Below are positions 10,186 through 20,841 of a stretch of 32,222 nucleotides of DNA, in pieces. Every line of letters begins with the position of its first letter. Within the stretch, counting starts at the first letter, position 1. A model generated the notes under the pieces. It saw only the letters and a program-made list of their open reading frames with translations. It had not been told where the DNA came from and searched no databases. Both the position numbers and the translations under genes were made by a program. The stretch is from the NCBI GenBank assembly GCA_010015675.1, contig ML976977.1, forward strand, positions 592,277 through 624,498, given 5' to 3'. The stretch comes from Byssothecium circinans (Eukaryota; Ascomycota; Dothideomycetes; Pleosporales; Massarinaceae).

Positions 10186-10758
10186 TCAAGCCCTTCCCAG
10201 AATGATATCAGCGGCACGTTCAGCTACTGCGTACCCTGTAACCTGAGGATGTCCACGCGTGATGATAGGCATAATACTCGAGCCCACAATTCTAAAACCC
10301 TTTACACCATGGACCAGGAGGTCTGCGCCGACCACGCCTCCCTTCTCCCGCGGCAACATCGCACACGTGCCCACAGGTTTCCAGTTAGATATGGAACTCG
10401 TCTTAGCATAGGCCCGCGCCTCCTCTAGTGTCTTTGCGTGGGCTTTAGGTAAGTTTCGACGCCCAGAATCTGGATCCTTGATCAAATCTCGCAGCGGGGG
10501 CGTCTGAGCCAATTCCTCGATGAACATCATATGCCCCGCAAAGACCTCGAGATCGAGTGGGTTCTGATAGGAGTTCGTGTTGATTGTCGGTTTGGCACTC
10601 GTATCAGCGCTGGAAATGTGCGAACTTCCTCTCGAGAAAGGGTGTAGAGCGGTAAGTCCAATCGTAATATAGTTGTCGGTATATTTAGTCGGATTCGGAT
10701 TTGGTGCGTCTCTCGCGCACCCCCCCCCCAAAAGCCTGCAGGTGCCCGTGCCAACCAA
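10186..10758 (-). pseudogene. C-terminal fragment of a GMC oxidoreductase
   Basis: GMC oxidoreductases are FAD enzymes that oxidise alcohols or sugars. About 175 residues of the C-terminal domain are readable, from DNYITIGLTALHPFSRGSSH through PLDLEVFAGHM to GVKGFRIVGSSIMPI and AVAERAADIILGRA. The family's catalytic His in the HPVGT motif is replaced by Lys (NWKPVGT); the second active-site position (RGHPQ) is kept. The FAD-binding N-terminal two thirds are absent. Upstream is a run of ten C (10720-10729), after which coding character fades into another frame. It lies on the same strand as an SDR fragment 240 bp upstream. It is a relic; whether it belonged to the RiPP locus is unknown. Confidence 0.8.
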
Positions 10759-10939
10759 AATTCCTCAGCAGCAAATATCGGTGTAAAATAATACCCTAAA
10801 GCCTTAGACGCGCCCATGGCGCCCTGTAGAAAGTCTTGAGCTGAGTGTTCGCAAGAGTTAAAGATCCAGTCAACGAAGCCATGTACACGAATTTCAGAAA
10901 GGGGTTAGGCGAGCCTCGAAGTAGAATTCCTATCTCGCG

Positions 10940-10954
10940 AAAAAAAAAAAAAAA
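10940..10954. repeat. Poly-A tract of 15 between the two gene fragments
   Basis: A homopolymer of 15 A lies in the junction between the SDR fragment and the GMC fragment. It may mark the point where sequence was lost, or be a later slippage product. It is also a place where assembly errors are likely. Confidence 0.85.
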
Positions 10955-10997
10955 GATTACGCACTCCGAATCCGCTTGTGCGTGTCATGTCTTCTAT

Positions 10998-11338
10998 TCA
11001 GGACATTAGCGTTGACACAAGCGGTTCCAGTGTTTCTTGCGGAGTTCTAGCATTCGCGATCACTAGGTTTAAGCGTTTGATCACGACACTCTGAAGGTGC
11101 TCGATGCGGGATTGACAAGATGCTGGCGAGGCTACATCGAGCTCGATGATATGAGGGCTAGAGCCTGGAGCGGTGGGGAGGTCTTTGAGCGAGAGGGCTG
11201 CAGAGTTGGAGGGGGCGGACGGACACTGGCGATTACGGCGGTGTTTGGCTTGCAGAGATAATAGGAGACGACTGCGCGTCCTAGACCGCGGTTTTCGCCT
11301 GTGATGAGCACGGTGAAGTGGTTTGGGTTTGGAGACAT
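10998..11338 (-). pseudogene. N-terminal fragment of a short-chain dehydrogenase (frameshifted)
   Basis: SDR proteins are NAD(P)-dependent oxidoreductases with a Rossmann fold. From the ATG at 11338 the frame reads FTVLITGENRGLGRAVVSYY (TGxxxGxG cofactor motif). The frame breaks near 11210-11225, in a C-rich run (G on the plus strand). The continuation is in another frame: LKDLPTAPGSS, HIIELDVASP (the acidic beta-3/4 region) and LNLVIANA (NAG motif, last Gly lost). It ends in a stop at 10998, so the YxxxK catalytic motif and the whole C-terminal half are missing. One base missing in the C run would explain the shift. A sequencing error could explain the shift but not the truncation. Confidence 0.72.
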
Positions 11339-11738
11339 GCGTGGCTTTGGGATGGTCGATATGACGGGTACTTCCAGGTTTGATGAGAGCTGATTGCTTT
11401 AAATGTTGGAGGACGGATGTTCTACTATTATATAGGTAAGCTTTAAAGAGAGCGTTTAGAATGTGGTTACTAATGTGGAATTTTAAAGGGCGCGAGAACC
11501 AAACTCTTAGGACTAACCACTCGCATGACAGAACTCCTTTCCAGATCAAGTAGGCGCATGTACGAATCTAAATGCAATGAAGCTTTTGTCCAAATTAAGC
11601 CTATCGACAATCATAGGACTTGAAGGTGCGACATAATATTCTATCAACGCCGAGCTATGCACCAAGCCCATAACTCCAACAAATGCTCTTACATATCATA
11701 CAGCAGAGCAGATCCTACACATATCATACACTATTCTC
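11339..11738. other. Intergenic at the right edge of the accessory island
   Basis: The stretch is AT-rich on its left half (11400-11660) and pyrimidine-rich towards the 3' end of the next gene. It should hold the former SDR promoter and the 3' UTR of the Mtf2-like gene. No gene is seen. Confidence 0.45.
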
Positions 11739-13325
11739 TCATGTATCCTCCCTCTTTCTCTCCTCAAATAACCCGGACAAAGCATCGCCTTCTCCGTCAC
11801 TTCCCGCGAGGGCCTCCTCACTCACGCCTCCAACACGAGGCACATCTCTCTTTCCATCCATATCTTCCATACCCCTAACAATCACCTCATCCCTAGGCCC
11901 CTGAAACGCATTCCCTCTGCCCTTAACATTCTCCCTCTCGGACCCCACTCTCCTCACAAGCCCACCCTCTTGAGCTCTCTTCTCACTCCAAACCCCCAAT
12001 CTCTTCGCCACATCTTCTCTCCAAGCCTTCAATCTATTGATTCCTTCAGTGAAGAGTTCCATACGAAGGACAACCTGCGCGCCCTTGCCTAGCCTCCCAC
12101 TTCTAGCTGTCCTCCACTCAAACAGGATTTCGTCAATGAGGTTCAAGGTGCCGCTATCGTACTCGATACCGCCATTCACCATATCCTGAAGCAACGCACA
12201 AACTTCAGTATAGTCCGAGCGTTGATACCAAGCAGCGCGGATGAGGAGTTTATAGAGGGCCGTGGTGGCGCCGAGGGCGTACGACGATCGCCCATGCGAT
12301 TTCAGCGTCGGTAGGATGGAAAACGGGAGAGGTGAGGATGGAAAATTATGTTGTAGAATCGAACAAGCCGTGATAAGATGATGTGGGTAATTGTGAAAAA
12401 GCACTCTCGGATCCTGAGGCGACGGCGAGCGTATTGACATCGAAGAAGGGTTGGACGCCGGATCGTTCGGCAGAGAGAAACGGCGTGCATTGGGTTTCGC
12501 AGGCGTGGATAACTGTTTGGAACTTTTCTTGCCCTTGCCAGCGTCCGCAGCGTCCTTATCTAGATTCAGTACTTCGATCACGCCAAAGACTTCCTTCTCC
12601 AACACCTGCCACAACTCCCTGTCCGTCTGCGCAGCTTCCAATAACCCCTTGATCCTCTGGTTCTCCTCGTTCTGCACAATCTTCAATTTCGCCGCTCTTT
12701 GCGTGGCTACGTGTCTTAATCTCCGCTTCGTCTCGTCTTGTTCTGGCTGCATGATATCCTGAGCCAGCGTCGCTAGATCAACTTTTCTTTTACTCTTCTT
12801 TTTCAATGCGTTCCTGCTTCCCCCAGTCGTGTTTGGCACCTTCCCAGACAAGACAGCATCAAAAAGCGAATCCAAATCCGCCCCCTTCGCACTCTTATCA
12901 TTCACCTTGGGATCTTCGTCATCCTCCCACCACTCATCAGCAATCTGATCCAGTTCCGGCGGCCCAGTCTTCTTGCCTCCCGTCTCCCGTTCCGGCGCTT
13001 TGAACTTCTTATATAAGTTCTCAAACGCTGCGCGTTCAGACCCTGTTATCGTAGTCTTTCCCCGATTCCCTTCTGCCTCTTCGCGAGTGGGAGGGGGCTG
13101 GGTTTCGTCTTCGAAGGGGACATCATGTTCGTAGCGTGATTGCGGTGGGGGGGATTTTAATTGGGTCTTGCGGCGAGCGATGGGTGACTCCTGATAATGA
13201 GCGGCGGTGTTCCATTGCTGCTGTTGGAGTGTAGGCGTCTGGTAGAGGAATGATGCGAGGGCTTTTGAGGGCGGGAAGCGGGAGCGTGAAAGTGCTCGAT
13301 AGCTGCTACATCGACATATAGACAT
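11739..13325 (-). CDS. Mitochondrial Mtf2-like protein
   Basis: This is probably a mitochondrial protein with an Mtf2-like C-terminal domain; yeast Mtf2 (Nam1) acts in mitochondrial transcript processing and translation. A single exon encodes 528 aa. The start MSICRCSSYRALSRSRFP is Arg/Ser-rich without acids, as in mitochondrial targeting peptides. A disordered, charged region follows to about residue 200. The conserved block begins around residue 230 (LLEAAQTDRELWQVLEKEVFGVI) and continues through YPHHLITACSILQHNFPSSP, LGATTALYKLLIRAAWY, DMVNGGIEYDSGTLNLIDEI and MELFTEGINRLKAW. The C-terminus is a Gly/Arg-rich tail. The first in-frame ATG is at 13325; upstream codons are not used. I recognise the family from the C-terminal block; the function is inferred. 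Confidence 0.75.
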   Translation of the reverse strand: MSICRCSSYRALSRSRFPPSKALASFLYQTPTLQQQQWNTAAHYQESPIARRKTQLKSPPPQSRYEHDVPFEDETQPPPTREEAEGNRGKTTITGSERAAFENLYKKFKAPERETGGKKTGPPELDQIADEWWEDDEDPKVNDKSAKGADLDSLFDAVLSGKVPNTTGGSRNALKKKSKRKVDLATLAQDIMQPEQDETKRRLRHVATQRAAKLKIVQNEENQRIKGLLEAAQTDRELWQVLEKEVFGVIEVLNLDKDAADAGKGKKSSKQLSTPAKPNARRFSLPNDPASNPSSMSIRSPSPQDPRVLFHNYPHHLITACSILQHNFPSSPLPFSILPTLKSHGRSSYALGATTALYKLLIRAAWYQRSDYTEVCALLQDMVNGGIEYDSGTLNLIDEILFEWRTARSGRLGKGAQVVLRMELFTEGINRLKAWREDVAKRLGVWSEKRAQEGGLVRRVGSERENVKGRGNAFQGPRDEVIVRGMEDMDGKRDVPRVGGVSEEALAGSDGEGDALSGLFEERKREDT

Positions 13326-13787
13326 TGATGTACAGCACCGCACTAGGAATCAAGGACGCGCGACGGAGGGGTGGTGGGTGTTGCGGTAAGGAGACGCGAG
13401 GAAAAAGTTCCCAGACCTTCGAAGAAGCGCGCATTAGCGCCGATCCAACCGAGCTGCCAGATGGGGAAATCTTTGACGCCGCTACCGCTCTGTTGCGAAA
13501 TTCAATTCATTAAGTCCTACTACATTGCCGCAATGTTTATTGGCTGTATATAAATGGAATACCTTAAAAGAACTACAAAGAATGGCCTTTAAGCCTTACA
13601 TATGCATTGTCACATTGTCGATGACTTACGGTCTTATAGGCGACATGTTGAAAAATGACAGGTTGCAAAAGGAAGATAAGATTTGTGATATCACTGTCAC
13701 ATTACTGCATAATACACATACATGTCTACCCTGAGTCACTGACTTCAAACGCCCTTGCAGCTATTGCAACGGTCCCACTGCGTACAC
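13326..13787. other. Intergenic between UBR1 and the Mtf2-like gene
   Basis: This stretch of 462 bp holds the 3' UTR of UBR1 and the promoter of the Mtf2-like gene, both on the minus strand. Short ORFs are unsupported. No repeat or RNA gene is seen. Confidence 0.5.
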
Positions 13788-16700
13788 TCACAGAGTCTCC
13801 CATCCCCCACTGTTAATCTCTCCCTCCAACCTCCTCGCGATCAAACTCTGAATCCCACCCTCAAGCCACACTTTCCTCAGCAGCACGTCATACCTCTTCT
13901 GATTCAAGAACAGCTGATGATGCCTTCTCAGCGTCGGATCGACTTCCCCGTGCTTATCCAAATACGGCGCCACCGCCCAAGTCCCGTTGTCCTGGTTCAG
14001 GAACAATACCATGCACTTCCTGATATTGATGAAAAGACCAATGTTTCCGCCACACTTGGCCTGATGCCTGTTGCAGCCACCGCGATTCTTTTCGGTCATG
14101 CAGCAGACGCTCTGACTGCACAGGATCTCGCCGCAGAAGAGGCATAATGTGGGATCCGTGAGTTCTTTACCTGTGGTCGGACATTTGCGGCGGATGGCTT
14201 CGTCCGTGAGCGTGTCGTAGTTCTTGGGCAGGCCGACGAGCTCGAAGATGGCGGGGTGGGAGAGCGAGATTGGCGATTGGACCTGTTTGCCTTCTCGGAA
14301 CCAGATCAAGTGTCGAATCCAGCCTCCAGCGATGGAACGAGTAATGTGACCGCTAGATGAATTGCTCGCAAACGAAGCGAACATCTCGTGCAATGAAGGC
14401 AGCTTAAGCAGCGACGAAAGACGATCCAGTTCAGGCTCATTAACGCGTTCGAAAGGTACAGCGGGTAGCTCTACACCGTATCGAACGTACAAAAGTATGG
14501 CTGCTTTGCGCACGAACGGAAGTGCATATGTAGAGACCATGGTGTAAATGAAGTAGAGAAAGTTCGGGTCTTGGAACTGCGTCGGAATGTGCATGTTCTC
14601 GAAGTCCAGCGAAGCCTGCGTATTCCCGAGGCGAGCGATGTTGAAGATGAGAGACACGAAGCCGAGCATATTGTTCAATTGTTCTTGGTTGAATGTGCCA
14701 TTGTTGACCTTCTCCGTATTGATGAAGCGCTCAAACGACGGGCCAATTTCTTCGTTATCCGCTGCAAAGGCAATGACAGCTCGTACGATCTCTGCCATGT
14801 AGCAAAAACGAAGGATGTGGTGTATGTCCAAGTTGAGGGCGGGTGCGACGCATATTGCGCACTCGCAGAGGAATATGAATGGATCTTGGAGAAGCAATGG
14901 CTGGATACTTTTTAGATCGTAGGGTAAGCTTTCTGGGTCGAAGATGTTGGGGTGACCGATGAACAATTGATGGAGTTGCTGGACTTGTGTGTGCAGGTAC
15001 TCATCCATCGTCTTGTTGGAGCACTGGTTCCGCAAGCTTCCGACAGCGACATAGGAGGAGACAGTCTCAGAATAAATGCGAAGGTGCGTGAGTGACTGGG
15101 GTGATATCTTGTCGAGCAGATTCCCTGTTACCAATTCTGATTGCACACCTCGCTGAGCAATCTCCACAGCTGAAATGGAGTATCCCAGAGCCTGTGCAAG
15201 GGCATCCGTATGGGTCAGATCTTCTGTGGATGTTGAGGCCAAGGTGCGTGGATATTGAAAACTGGATGATATTCCATTTACACGGAACGTGTCTCGAAGG
15301 CGTTCAAACACCTTCATAAGCTCTAGCATGGGATGGCTCGGAGCAGCGCTGGGGCTGAACTCTGAAGGAATAACAATCGGCTCGCGTGGGTCTTCATTTA
15401 CTATCGCAGGAATCTGTGCTGGAACTTGGAAGCGAGGTTGTGTGGATGGCTGTGGGGTAGGCATTGCCATAAAGCTAGCCTTGATGATCTCTGGAAGGCG
15501 GTTGGCTACCGGCTGAATGAAGTCGTGGGTGGCATAGTCAAAGAGAGCCTTCTGTTGTCGATTGAGACCTGCTGGTAGCTCTTCGGTAGTTGTGTGTTCT
15601 GGGCTCTTGTCAAGTTTGGATACGAGTACAGCGAGCTGCGAATCAACCCAGCTGTCAAATGAGGTGGACGTCTCTAGTACGCCAGGATACGACACGGTCT
15701 TTCCCTTCCAAATAATCGGAAGGAAGATGTTCCCCAGTGCTTTGCATAGAGGACACAGAAACTCCTTGTACTCCGGGCGCTCTGGGTGCTGTCGCGCAAT
15801 CTGACTCACGTGTCGTCGCTGTGTCGCCTGCAAATACACTTCGAAGCAAGCATAATGCATGATGTGGCCACACCCAGTAGAAACAGGACCCCTCTTGGTC
15901 TGCGAGCAAGGAAACCCTTTGCCTAGTTCTTGACGTTCGATCAGTACCTTCTCGCCCGTCGAGGAGAACTTTTCTACTGTACGTCGGTTCTGGCCTGATA
16001 CACCAAATGGTCGAATGTGATCTGCCGAGCGATCCAAACTAGTTGGAGTTTGCGTGACCTCTCCTACCCAGTGTTCATCGTGGACATCAGTCTGTCGAAG
16101 GATGGTACCCTCGGCTACGTAGGCAAAGCATCCATATAGTCGTTGATCATCGATCTCCTCTTGACACAATATACAGCTGCCGGCTGGATACTTTTCAATC
16201 TTCTCTTGCTCAGCGGAAGATGCGCCGGCTTCCTCCTCGAGGTCGCTGAAGTCGTCTCCCCAATCAAAGTCTTGGTTGGCTAAAAACTTGCCTTGCTGTT
16301 CTTTGAATGAGGCCATGACGCGCGCTTGTCGTTCGAGTGCTTGCTTCTTCTTGAGCTCCTTTTCCTCGATGGTGATTGTAGCAGGCGAGGCCGTATCCAA
16401 CCGATCTGTAGGCATGTTGAGTGCAGCAGAGGCAATGATGAAGGTACTCTGCTGGCGCTGTTTCAACCGGTGCAGAATGAGTTTGATCTTTGCCTCGCAC
16501 GACTTGAACTCCTCCTTCTCCATCAAAGTATTCAGCAGTGAAAGAATCGTCGGGTGCTCGGGTAGCCCGAATTTTGCATGTTTCGTCAACACCGACGTAA
16601 CGAAAGAGTCGGGCACATCTTGAGACCATTCATGTTGCTCTGAGATGTCTTCTAGGATGGCGACCAGTAGCAGATGAAGAACTGTCTGCAAGTAGGTCTC

Positions 16701-19700
16701 CACACGGGTGGCGGGGATTCCAGGAGTAGTGGTGTTGGCCATCAGCCCGTAGCCTAGCAGATAGTAAATGATTTGAGTGAAAATTGTTCGACGGGTGAAG
16801 TCGGAGAGATTCTGGAATAGTCCGGATGGAATAGATCGCAACTTCGGCTCGAATACGATATCCGAGGATGGTTTCCCTGTCTTCTTCGCCATGTAGTTCT
16901 TGTAGATTGTGTCCACCTCTTCACGTTGGTTTCGTGTATACTGATGCATATAAGGGTCGACAAGCTCGATGTATTGCTCCCGCAGCTCGAATGTTCCAGA
17001 ATCCGACAAACCCTCTGGTGGTCTGAATTTTGTCATCTCTGACAAGACGTCGGGAAACTCATCCATATTCACAATTTTTTCTGCTAACCTAGCTGTCATA
17101 TCGGAGTACGACAATGGTTTGAAACAAAGGACATGCGCAATATCCCTTCGCATCGCGACAATATGAGGGTCTACGTCGTCTTCGACAGGTATTAGCGAGC
17201 TCCGGTCGCAGAGAAGGATGATTAGAAGGTGGACAAAGTCGTCCACGACTTCAACAACCTGCGTGTCTTCAAAACCGTGATCTGCGACTTCATACCTTCC
17301 GGTCATCCACGCCGATAGCCCGAATCGGTCCACCATGGAAGCCAGGAACACCGAGGGGTCGCATAGGACTAGACCAGCCTGTAAAAGAAAGATATCTCTG
17401 AGATAGGATACATCGCGCTGGGTGATGCTCCGGTATTGGGTCATCTGGTGCCTAAGCGTGACGCCGTTTCGCACCCAAATTCCAGCGCGCATTTGGGCAA
17501 GCCATGCGCAAACCCTAATAGGGAAATCGAACATGGCCAATAGATACTCGTTCGATTGAAGTTCGGGTATCGCGACTGCTGATGGGTTCAATCCTTCTTG
17601 AAGCTCACCCTGCGAAAAATGTAACAAGCTTTCTACATGATTGCGTGGCATGCTTCGTGCCCGATCGAGAAGCCAGGACACAGTGTAGTGAAGTGCATGA
17701 TGGAAGCTCATTGGTTCTTTGGCTACCACGTAATCGACAATCCGGTAGGAAGGGTCGGGAAACGAGGTGGACATATCGGAATCGAATTCTAGAACGTCCA
17801 ATGTCTTGAAGCGAGTCTCTGTCTTGAGCTCTGCTTGATCAAAACGTTTGCGCTCGACTCCTAATGAATTGATGATAGTGACTTTTGCTGCGGCTTTGAT
17901 GGCCCTGTTGATGTTCGTTGGATCTTCGTCGCGGTTCCAAGCAAAAGCTTCCGAAAATTGTCGACACAGTTTGTTGATTTCGCGGGTTATGAGGGATGCG
18001 CTAATCCAGGCCTCGGTTTCGTACTCCAAATGTTCCCCAACAGCACGCACATTAGGGCAGATGCCCTGGTGTAGTTTGACGAGGTCAAGGAACTGTAGTA
18101 GATACCGCTCTTCTTCCCGTATCCTCTCTTGCACATGCTCTGAACCCAGGAGATATTTCATGTCGAGGAAGAAGTGGTACATGCGCCTATTAGTGACAGC
18201 CCCTTGCTCAAAGGCCAGTGTGGCTTTGGGCTCAACGTTCCAGGGATATCCAACTTGACGCGTGGTCAAGAACGTGTACAGGATGGCCATAAGGTTGGTC
18301 AGAAAGTTGCCACGTTCAACTATTTCAGCTGTAATGGATGGTGTTGTGAGCATCTGTAAGGACAAATTGATAATCGAGTGGTCCGGCTCTCGATCGGCGA
18401 TGAGGTACAATTGAGCCAACGCCGTATAAACCCCTGCGAACCTCAGGCCCAACAGGCGCTTAAACTGTGGTATAGACACTACTGTACTGATGAATACGTC
18501 GCGGACACCGATACGTAACTGTTTCCACATGCGGAGGTCGTAGAGGATAAGATGGTCTAAGCGGAGACGCTGCCAGAGGTCTTCGTGAGCTGGTGTACCT
18601 GGCCTCTTTCCGTAGCTCTCAGGTTTTTCAAGCCAGTACTGAGGCGGTCGAGCATGCCGTAGGGGGAGTGCCTTTGCCCGGGGGGTCTCCGGTACAGCCA
18701 TCGGGATCAAAGGCTCCACATGACTCAATGATGGGGCCGCCACCATAGGTTCGCTATCGGAATCCACAGGCGTAAGGTCTTGCACACGCTGTATGCTTCC
18801 AGGTTGTGTTGCTGCCCCAACGATGCCGATGTCAATGTCTACGTCCATGGTGGTATCTCCGTCTGCATCTTGTGCTAGAAGCTCGTCAAGATCCATACCG
18901 TCTCCTCCGTCGCCTGTATCACCAGCACTCTCTTCGTCCGCATCAGCGTCCGAGGCATCCTGGGTGTTTGCTGCTGCTTCTCGCTGTCGGCGCAAATTCA
19001 CGAGCTGTGCTCGGCGCTGCTGGGTCAGGTAGCGGTAATAGAAGTTGTCCACGTTCCCTTCCCTATCTTCCATTTCGTGATCATGCAGACCATTCTTTCC
19101 GATGCCTAGGTTCGAGGCCTCGCTGCCAACACGCCAGGGCTTGAGCAGTTCTTCGCATACAATCCGTCTAAGTAGTTGCGAGTCCTCACCCACGCTGCAT
19201 CCGGCAATATCTGATATCCATTCGACAATGGCACCGCCCATCTGTTCGCGGAATGTGTCCCGGGCTGACCGAATAGTGACCGTTAACTTGATGTCCTCGA
19301 TGATCTTCGCCATCCGCAAGAGATCTTTAATACTACTCCGGGTCACAACAGTAGTTCTTCCCACATCATTCGCCTCGTGCGCTTTCATCAATCCAAATGC
19401 CAGCTTCTGCTTACAGGCGCGCGCCACCTGGTCGCAGACATCATGGACTGTGTGCTTCTCATCGTTCCACAAGACCAGACAAAACTGCTGATCATCTTCG
19501 GCCTGGTCGCCCGGTCCGTACCACTTCGAAGTAAGGCGTGAGGCGCGCTCGTCTTGTAGGATCGACTCTTCTGTTTTGGGTAGACGAAGCTGCTCAGGCG
19601 AGCACGAAAAGACATCAATAAGGTAGTCAAGAGTGCGCGCGATGGTCATGCGAATGCTTTCTACGAGCTCGTCCGGCAGAGCGGGGCTTTCCTTTGCCTT

Positions 19701-20201
19701 TCCGGCCGATTTTGACTCAGACGACGCTGTCGCGGAGTGAATGTTGCAATGGACTGGTCGCAACCACGCCTCATCATCGCCGCAGTCGCAGCAGCCAGAA
19801 TTTCCAGGAGAGACACTAACAAACACCTGGTGGCCTTCGTGGTCTGACGCATCGAAACAGCGGGCGCATAGTACGCAGGTGTCATCGGCAGTGCACGTCT
19901 TACACCGGTATGTCGCCTCGCCACTCTTGAAAATATGCCCACAGGGTTTTCCTCGCGCCCCTTCGGTATATTCAGCCCCCTCTACCGCACCCTGAGCATC
20001 GCGCAAGCTCCACGTCGTCTCGGGGTCAGTCGGAGGACCATTCGGGAAGAGGAGCGGGATGTAGTCGGCGCGGCCAGCGAGCGAACGAAAGAGGATCTGG
20101 TAGAGCTCGCGGGTGGCATTAGGGGTATATTCGTAGCGGTGTCGTCGCGGAAGCTCGCGCAGGTGTTGGCATAACTCTTGTTCCGGCAAGGATACGAACA
20201 T
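13788..20201 (-). CDS. UBR1: E3 ubiquitin ligase UBR1 (N-recognin)
   Basis: UBR1 binds destabilising N-terminal residues and, with a Rad6-type E2, ubiquitinates N-end-rule substrates for the proteasome. A single 6.4-kb exon encodes 2137 aa, slightly longer than yeast Ubr1. The UBR box is at about residues 85-155 (CGHIFKSGEATYRCKTC, CARCFDASDHEGH, CCDCGDDEAW), with the metal-binding Cys and His present. A ClpS-like N-domain for bulky hydrophobic N-termini is near 235-300 (CLVLWNDEKHTVHDVCDQV). An acidic linker lies at about 400-480. The RING region spans about 1340-1490 (CILCQEEID ... GCGHIMHYACFE ... CPLCKALGN). The C-terminal autoinhibitory zinc domain includes CPTTGKEL, CLFCGEILCSQSVCC and GGCNRHQAKCGGNIGLFI. 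The start at MFVSLPEQEL is preferred over earlier in-frame non-ATG codons. All catalytic and binding parts look intact. Confidence 0.96.
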   Translation of the reverse strand: MFVSLPEQELCQHLRELPRRHRYEYTPNATRELYQILFRSLAGRADYIPLLFPNGPPTDPETTWSLRDAQGAVEGAEYTEGARGKPCGHIFKSGEATYRCKTCTADDTCVLCARCFDASDHEGHQVFVSVSPGNSGCCDCGDDEAWLRPVHCNIHSATASSESKSAGKAKESPALPDELVESIRMTIARTLDYLIDVFSCSPEQLRLPKTEESILQDERASRLTSKWYGPGDQAEDDQQFCLVLWNDEKHTVHDVCDQVARACKQKLAFGLMKAHEANDVGRTTVVTRSSIKDLLRMAKIIEDIKLTVTIRSARDTFREQMGGAIVEWISDIAGCSVGEDSQLLRRIVCEELLKPWRVGSEASNLGIGKNGLHDHEMEDREGNVDNFYYRYLTQQRRAQLVNLRRQREAAANTQDASDADADEESAGDTGDGGDGMDLDELLAQDADGDTTMDVDIDIGIVGAATQPGSIQRVQDLTPVDSDSEPMVAAPSLSHVEPLIPMAVPETPRAKALPLRHARPPQYWLEKPESYGKRPGTPAHEDLWQRLRLDHLILYDLRMWKQLRIGVRDVFISTVVSIPQFKRLLGLRFAGVYTALAQLYLIADREPDHSIINLSLQMLTTPSITAEIVERGNFLTNLMAILYTFLTTRQVGYPWNVEPKATLAFEQGAVTNRRMYHFFLDMKYLLGSEHVQERIREEERYLLQFLDLVKLHQGICPNVRAVGEHLEYETEAWISASLITREINKLCRQFSEAFAWNRDEDPTNINRAIKAAAKVTIINSLGVERKRFDQAELKTETRFKTLDVLEFDSDMSTSFPDPSYRIVDYVVAKEPMSFHHALHYTVSWLLDRARSMPRNHVESLLHFSQGELQEGLNPSAVAIPELQSNEYLLAMFDFPIRVCAWLAQMRAGIWVRNGVTLRHQMTQYRSITQRDVSYLRDIFLLQAGLVLCDPSVFLASMVDRFGLSAWMTGRYEVADHGFEDTQVVEVVDDFVHLLIILLCDRSSLIPVEDDVDPHIVAMRRDIAHVLCFKPLSYSDMTARLAEKIVNMDEFPDVLSEMTKFRPPEGLSDSGTFELREQYIELVDPYMHQYTRNQREEVDTIYKNYMAKKTGKPSSDIVFEPKLRSIPSGLFQNLSDFTRRTIFTQIIYYLLGYGLMANTTTPGIPATRVETYLQTVLHLLLVAILEDISEQHEWSQDVPDSFVTSVLTKHAKFGLPEHPTILSLLNTLMEKEEFKSCEAKIKLILHRLKQRQQSTFIIASAALNMPTDRLDTASPATITIEEKELKKKQALERQARVMASFKEQQGKFLANQDFDWGDDFSDLEEEAGASSAEQEKIEKYPAGSCILCQEEIDDQRLYGCFAYVAEGTILRQTDVHDEHWVGEVTQTPTSLDRSADHIRPFGVSGQNRRTVEKFSSTGEKVLIERQELGKGFPCSQTKRGPVSTGCGHIMHYACFEVYLQATQRRHVSQIARQHPERPEYKEFLCPLCKALGNIFLPIIWKGKTVSYPGVLETSTSFDSWVDSQLAVLVSKLDKSPEHTTTEELPAGLNRQQKALFDYATHDFIQPVANRLPEIIKASFMAMPTPQPSTQPRFQVPAQIPAIVNEDPREPIVIPSEFSPSAAPSHPMLELMKVFERLRDTFRVNGISSSFQYPRTLASTSTEDLTHTDALAQALGYSISAVEIAQRGVQSELVTGNLLDKISPQSLTHLRIYSETVSSYVAVGSLRNQCSNKTMDEYLHTQVQQLHQLFIGHPNIFDPESLPYDLKSIQPLLLQDPFIFLCECAICVAPALNLDIHHILRFCYMAEIVRAVIAFAADNEEIGPSFERFINTEKVNNGTFNQEQLNNMLGFVSLIFNIARLGNTQASLDFENMHIPTQFQDPNFLYFIYTMVSTYALPFVRKAAILLYVRYGVELPAVPFERVNEPELDRLSSLLKLPSLHEMFASFASNSSSGHITRSIAGGWIRHLIWFREGKQVQSPISLSHPAIFELVGLPKNYDTLTDEAIRRKCPTTGKELTDPTLCLFCGEILCSQSVCCMTEKNRGGCNRHQAKCGGNIGLFINIRKCMVLFLNQDNGTWAVAPYLDKHGEVDPTLRRHHQLFLNQKRYDVLLRKVWLEGGIQSLIARRLEGEINSGGWETL

Positions 20202-20841
20202 TGTGGTGGAGGGTATCGAAGTGGGATGTGGCGGGGTTACAAGTGCGGACTTTCGGGTTATTATGTCGTCTCTAACGATGCGCCTGTTTATGGGCGTGGG
20301 CCGGCCACGGTGAAATATTCCAGTTCGGTTTCGTGGCGGCAAGGTATTGTGTAGGTGTGGAGTGTAAAGGTGGATGATCACAGCTATTTTGGAGGCAATT
20401 ACAATGCCAAGCAGACACACCAGATCGCAACAGCCACCAAAGTTGTGAAGTGTGTACTTTGATCGTTTTGGGTCGATTCATACGCATTTTTGTTTGAACC
20501 TAACGAATGGAGTCTGCACAGCACTTGAGTTGATAGCATGGCTAGGTAATTGTCCGAAGTCATAGCACTATGCTCCTTCTCTTGACCAAGGACAGTTCAG
20601 GTAAGTATTTCTGGAAGAGAGATGCCGAGGTATACTGCTGGTCAGAGACGAACCGGGTAGGGCCCAATTTGCATAGATGGCCGCCTCACAGTCAAGGAAA
20701 GGATTCAGATTATTGTTGACCACCCGCAGATGGGTTTGATGATTTGATGCTGGAATACACAATTGTACATTGTCGCTCCCCTGAAAACTGCCGGAAAACC
20801 TGGACTACTATCTATATTCGCATCTCCACGCACTTGGACCC
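20202..20841. other. Intergenic between QCR9 and UBR1
   Basis: This 640-bp stretch contains the QCR9 3' UTR and the UBR1 promoter, both on the minus strand. No gene, TATA box or repeat is convincing here. Confidence 0.5.
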
